A DNA stretch of 12,159 nt, taken from contig JANTGU010000034.1 in NCBI GenBank assembly GCA_024762735.1, positions 1 through 12,159 of the forward strand. Reading direction: 5' to 3'. The notes beneath the pieces were generated by a model. It had not been told where the DNA came from, made no database searches, and was given only the letters and a program-made list of their open reading frames with translations. The stretch is from Bacteroidales bacterium (GTDB taxonomy: Bacteria > Bacteroidota > Bacteroidia > Bacteroidales > F082). The position numbers and the translations under genes are program-made. Below, one piece after another: positions 12,139 to 12,159 of the stretch (position 1 is its first letter; each line of letters starts with the position of its first letter).

Positions 12139-12159
12139 ATAAAGAACACAAAATTATAA

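Larger units (their letters stand above)
11841..12159. other. Gene-free, palindrome-rich tail
   Basis: These 319 bases carry no gene I can support. From left to right they hold: a promoter-like pair (11863-11896); an ATG-AAA-TAA (11931-11939); an 8-bp inverted repeat (11939-11972); two tight hairpins (11977-11993, 12004-12024); CGCG-T8-CGCG (12052-12067); the CCCTGAGCCTGTCGAAGGG repeat with partial copies (12071-12113); and a long-range inverted repeat around the last group. The one long minus-strand frame here (11943-12149) reads through repeats and contains the peptide LRQAQGP, which is simply the translation of the repeat. Confidence 0.75.

Noticed and set aside
11943..12149. Minus-strand frame of 68 codons containing LRQAQGP
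   Set aside because: The peptide is the direct translation of the CCCTTCGACAGGCTCAGGG repeat, a well-known source of spurious genes, and the frame crosses all the hairpins.
1..12159. CRISPR array, tRNA, rRNA, insertion sequence or toxin-antitoxin pair
   Set aside because: No regularly spaced repeats, no cloverleaf with CCA-type end, no transposase motifs and no small paired frames were found on either strand.

Overview
The window looks like a chromosomal segment of a Bacteroidota bacterium, probably of the Bacteroidales/Marinilabiliales type; I cannot name a species. The reasons are: the purN / acpP-fabF-rnc / IPExxxVDY neighbourhood; an IPExxxVDY-family protein; a leucyl-tRNA synthetase with the large insertion before KMSKS seen in this phylum; starts without Shine-Dalgarno sequences; and repeated promoter matches to the Bacteroidota pattern (-33 TTTG, -7 TAnnTTTG). 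Most of the window is housekeeping DNA. I see no CRISPR array, tRNA, rRNA or transposase.

Region 1 (1-2477): the 3' part of rplY (ribosomal L25/CTC, cut by the window start), a textbook intrinsic terminator, pth (peptidyl-tRNA hydrolase), a convergent small DUF1232/YkvA membrane protein whose stop codon shares a TTAA with the pth stop, and a divergent SRAP (YedK/HMCES-type) protein that protects abasic sites. Region 2 (2482-5308): a leftward lipid/RNA operon read acpP -> fabF -> rnc, followed by an IPExxxVDY gene that seems to have its own promoter. fabF and rnc lie in the same reading frame, separated by one TAA, and rnc must start at TTG. Region 3 (5410-8934): purN and leuS, both rightward.

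Region 4 (8935-10542) is accessory. It holds one AT-rich AAA_14/DUF4143 ATPase gene with an apparently leaderless promoter, a 9-bp inverted repeat over that promoter, and a 14-bp inverted repeat (13/14) bracketing the gene. A structured 260-bp intergenic stretch follows.

Region 5 (10543-12159): two exported proteins, a TonB-C-like protein and a DUF3108 protein, 11 nt apart and very likely co-transcribed. The pair lies between two direct copies of a 20-bp repeat. The last 319 bases carry no gene I can support, but they hold a dense cluster of palindromes, including a match to the widespread CCCTGAGCCTGTCGAAGGG repeat, immediately after a promoter-like sequence and an aborted ATG-AAA-TAA start.

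The best candidates for something undescribed are the bracketed ATPase unit and the palindrome cluster with its possible decapitated gene. Neither amounts to a proven new system. All family assignments are by eye from translated sequence; no search was run.
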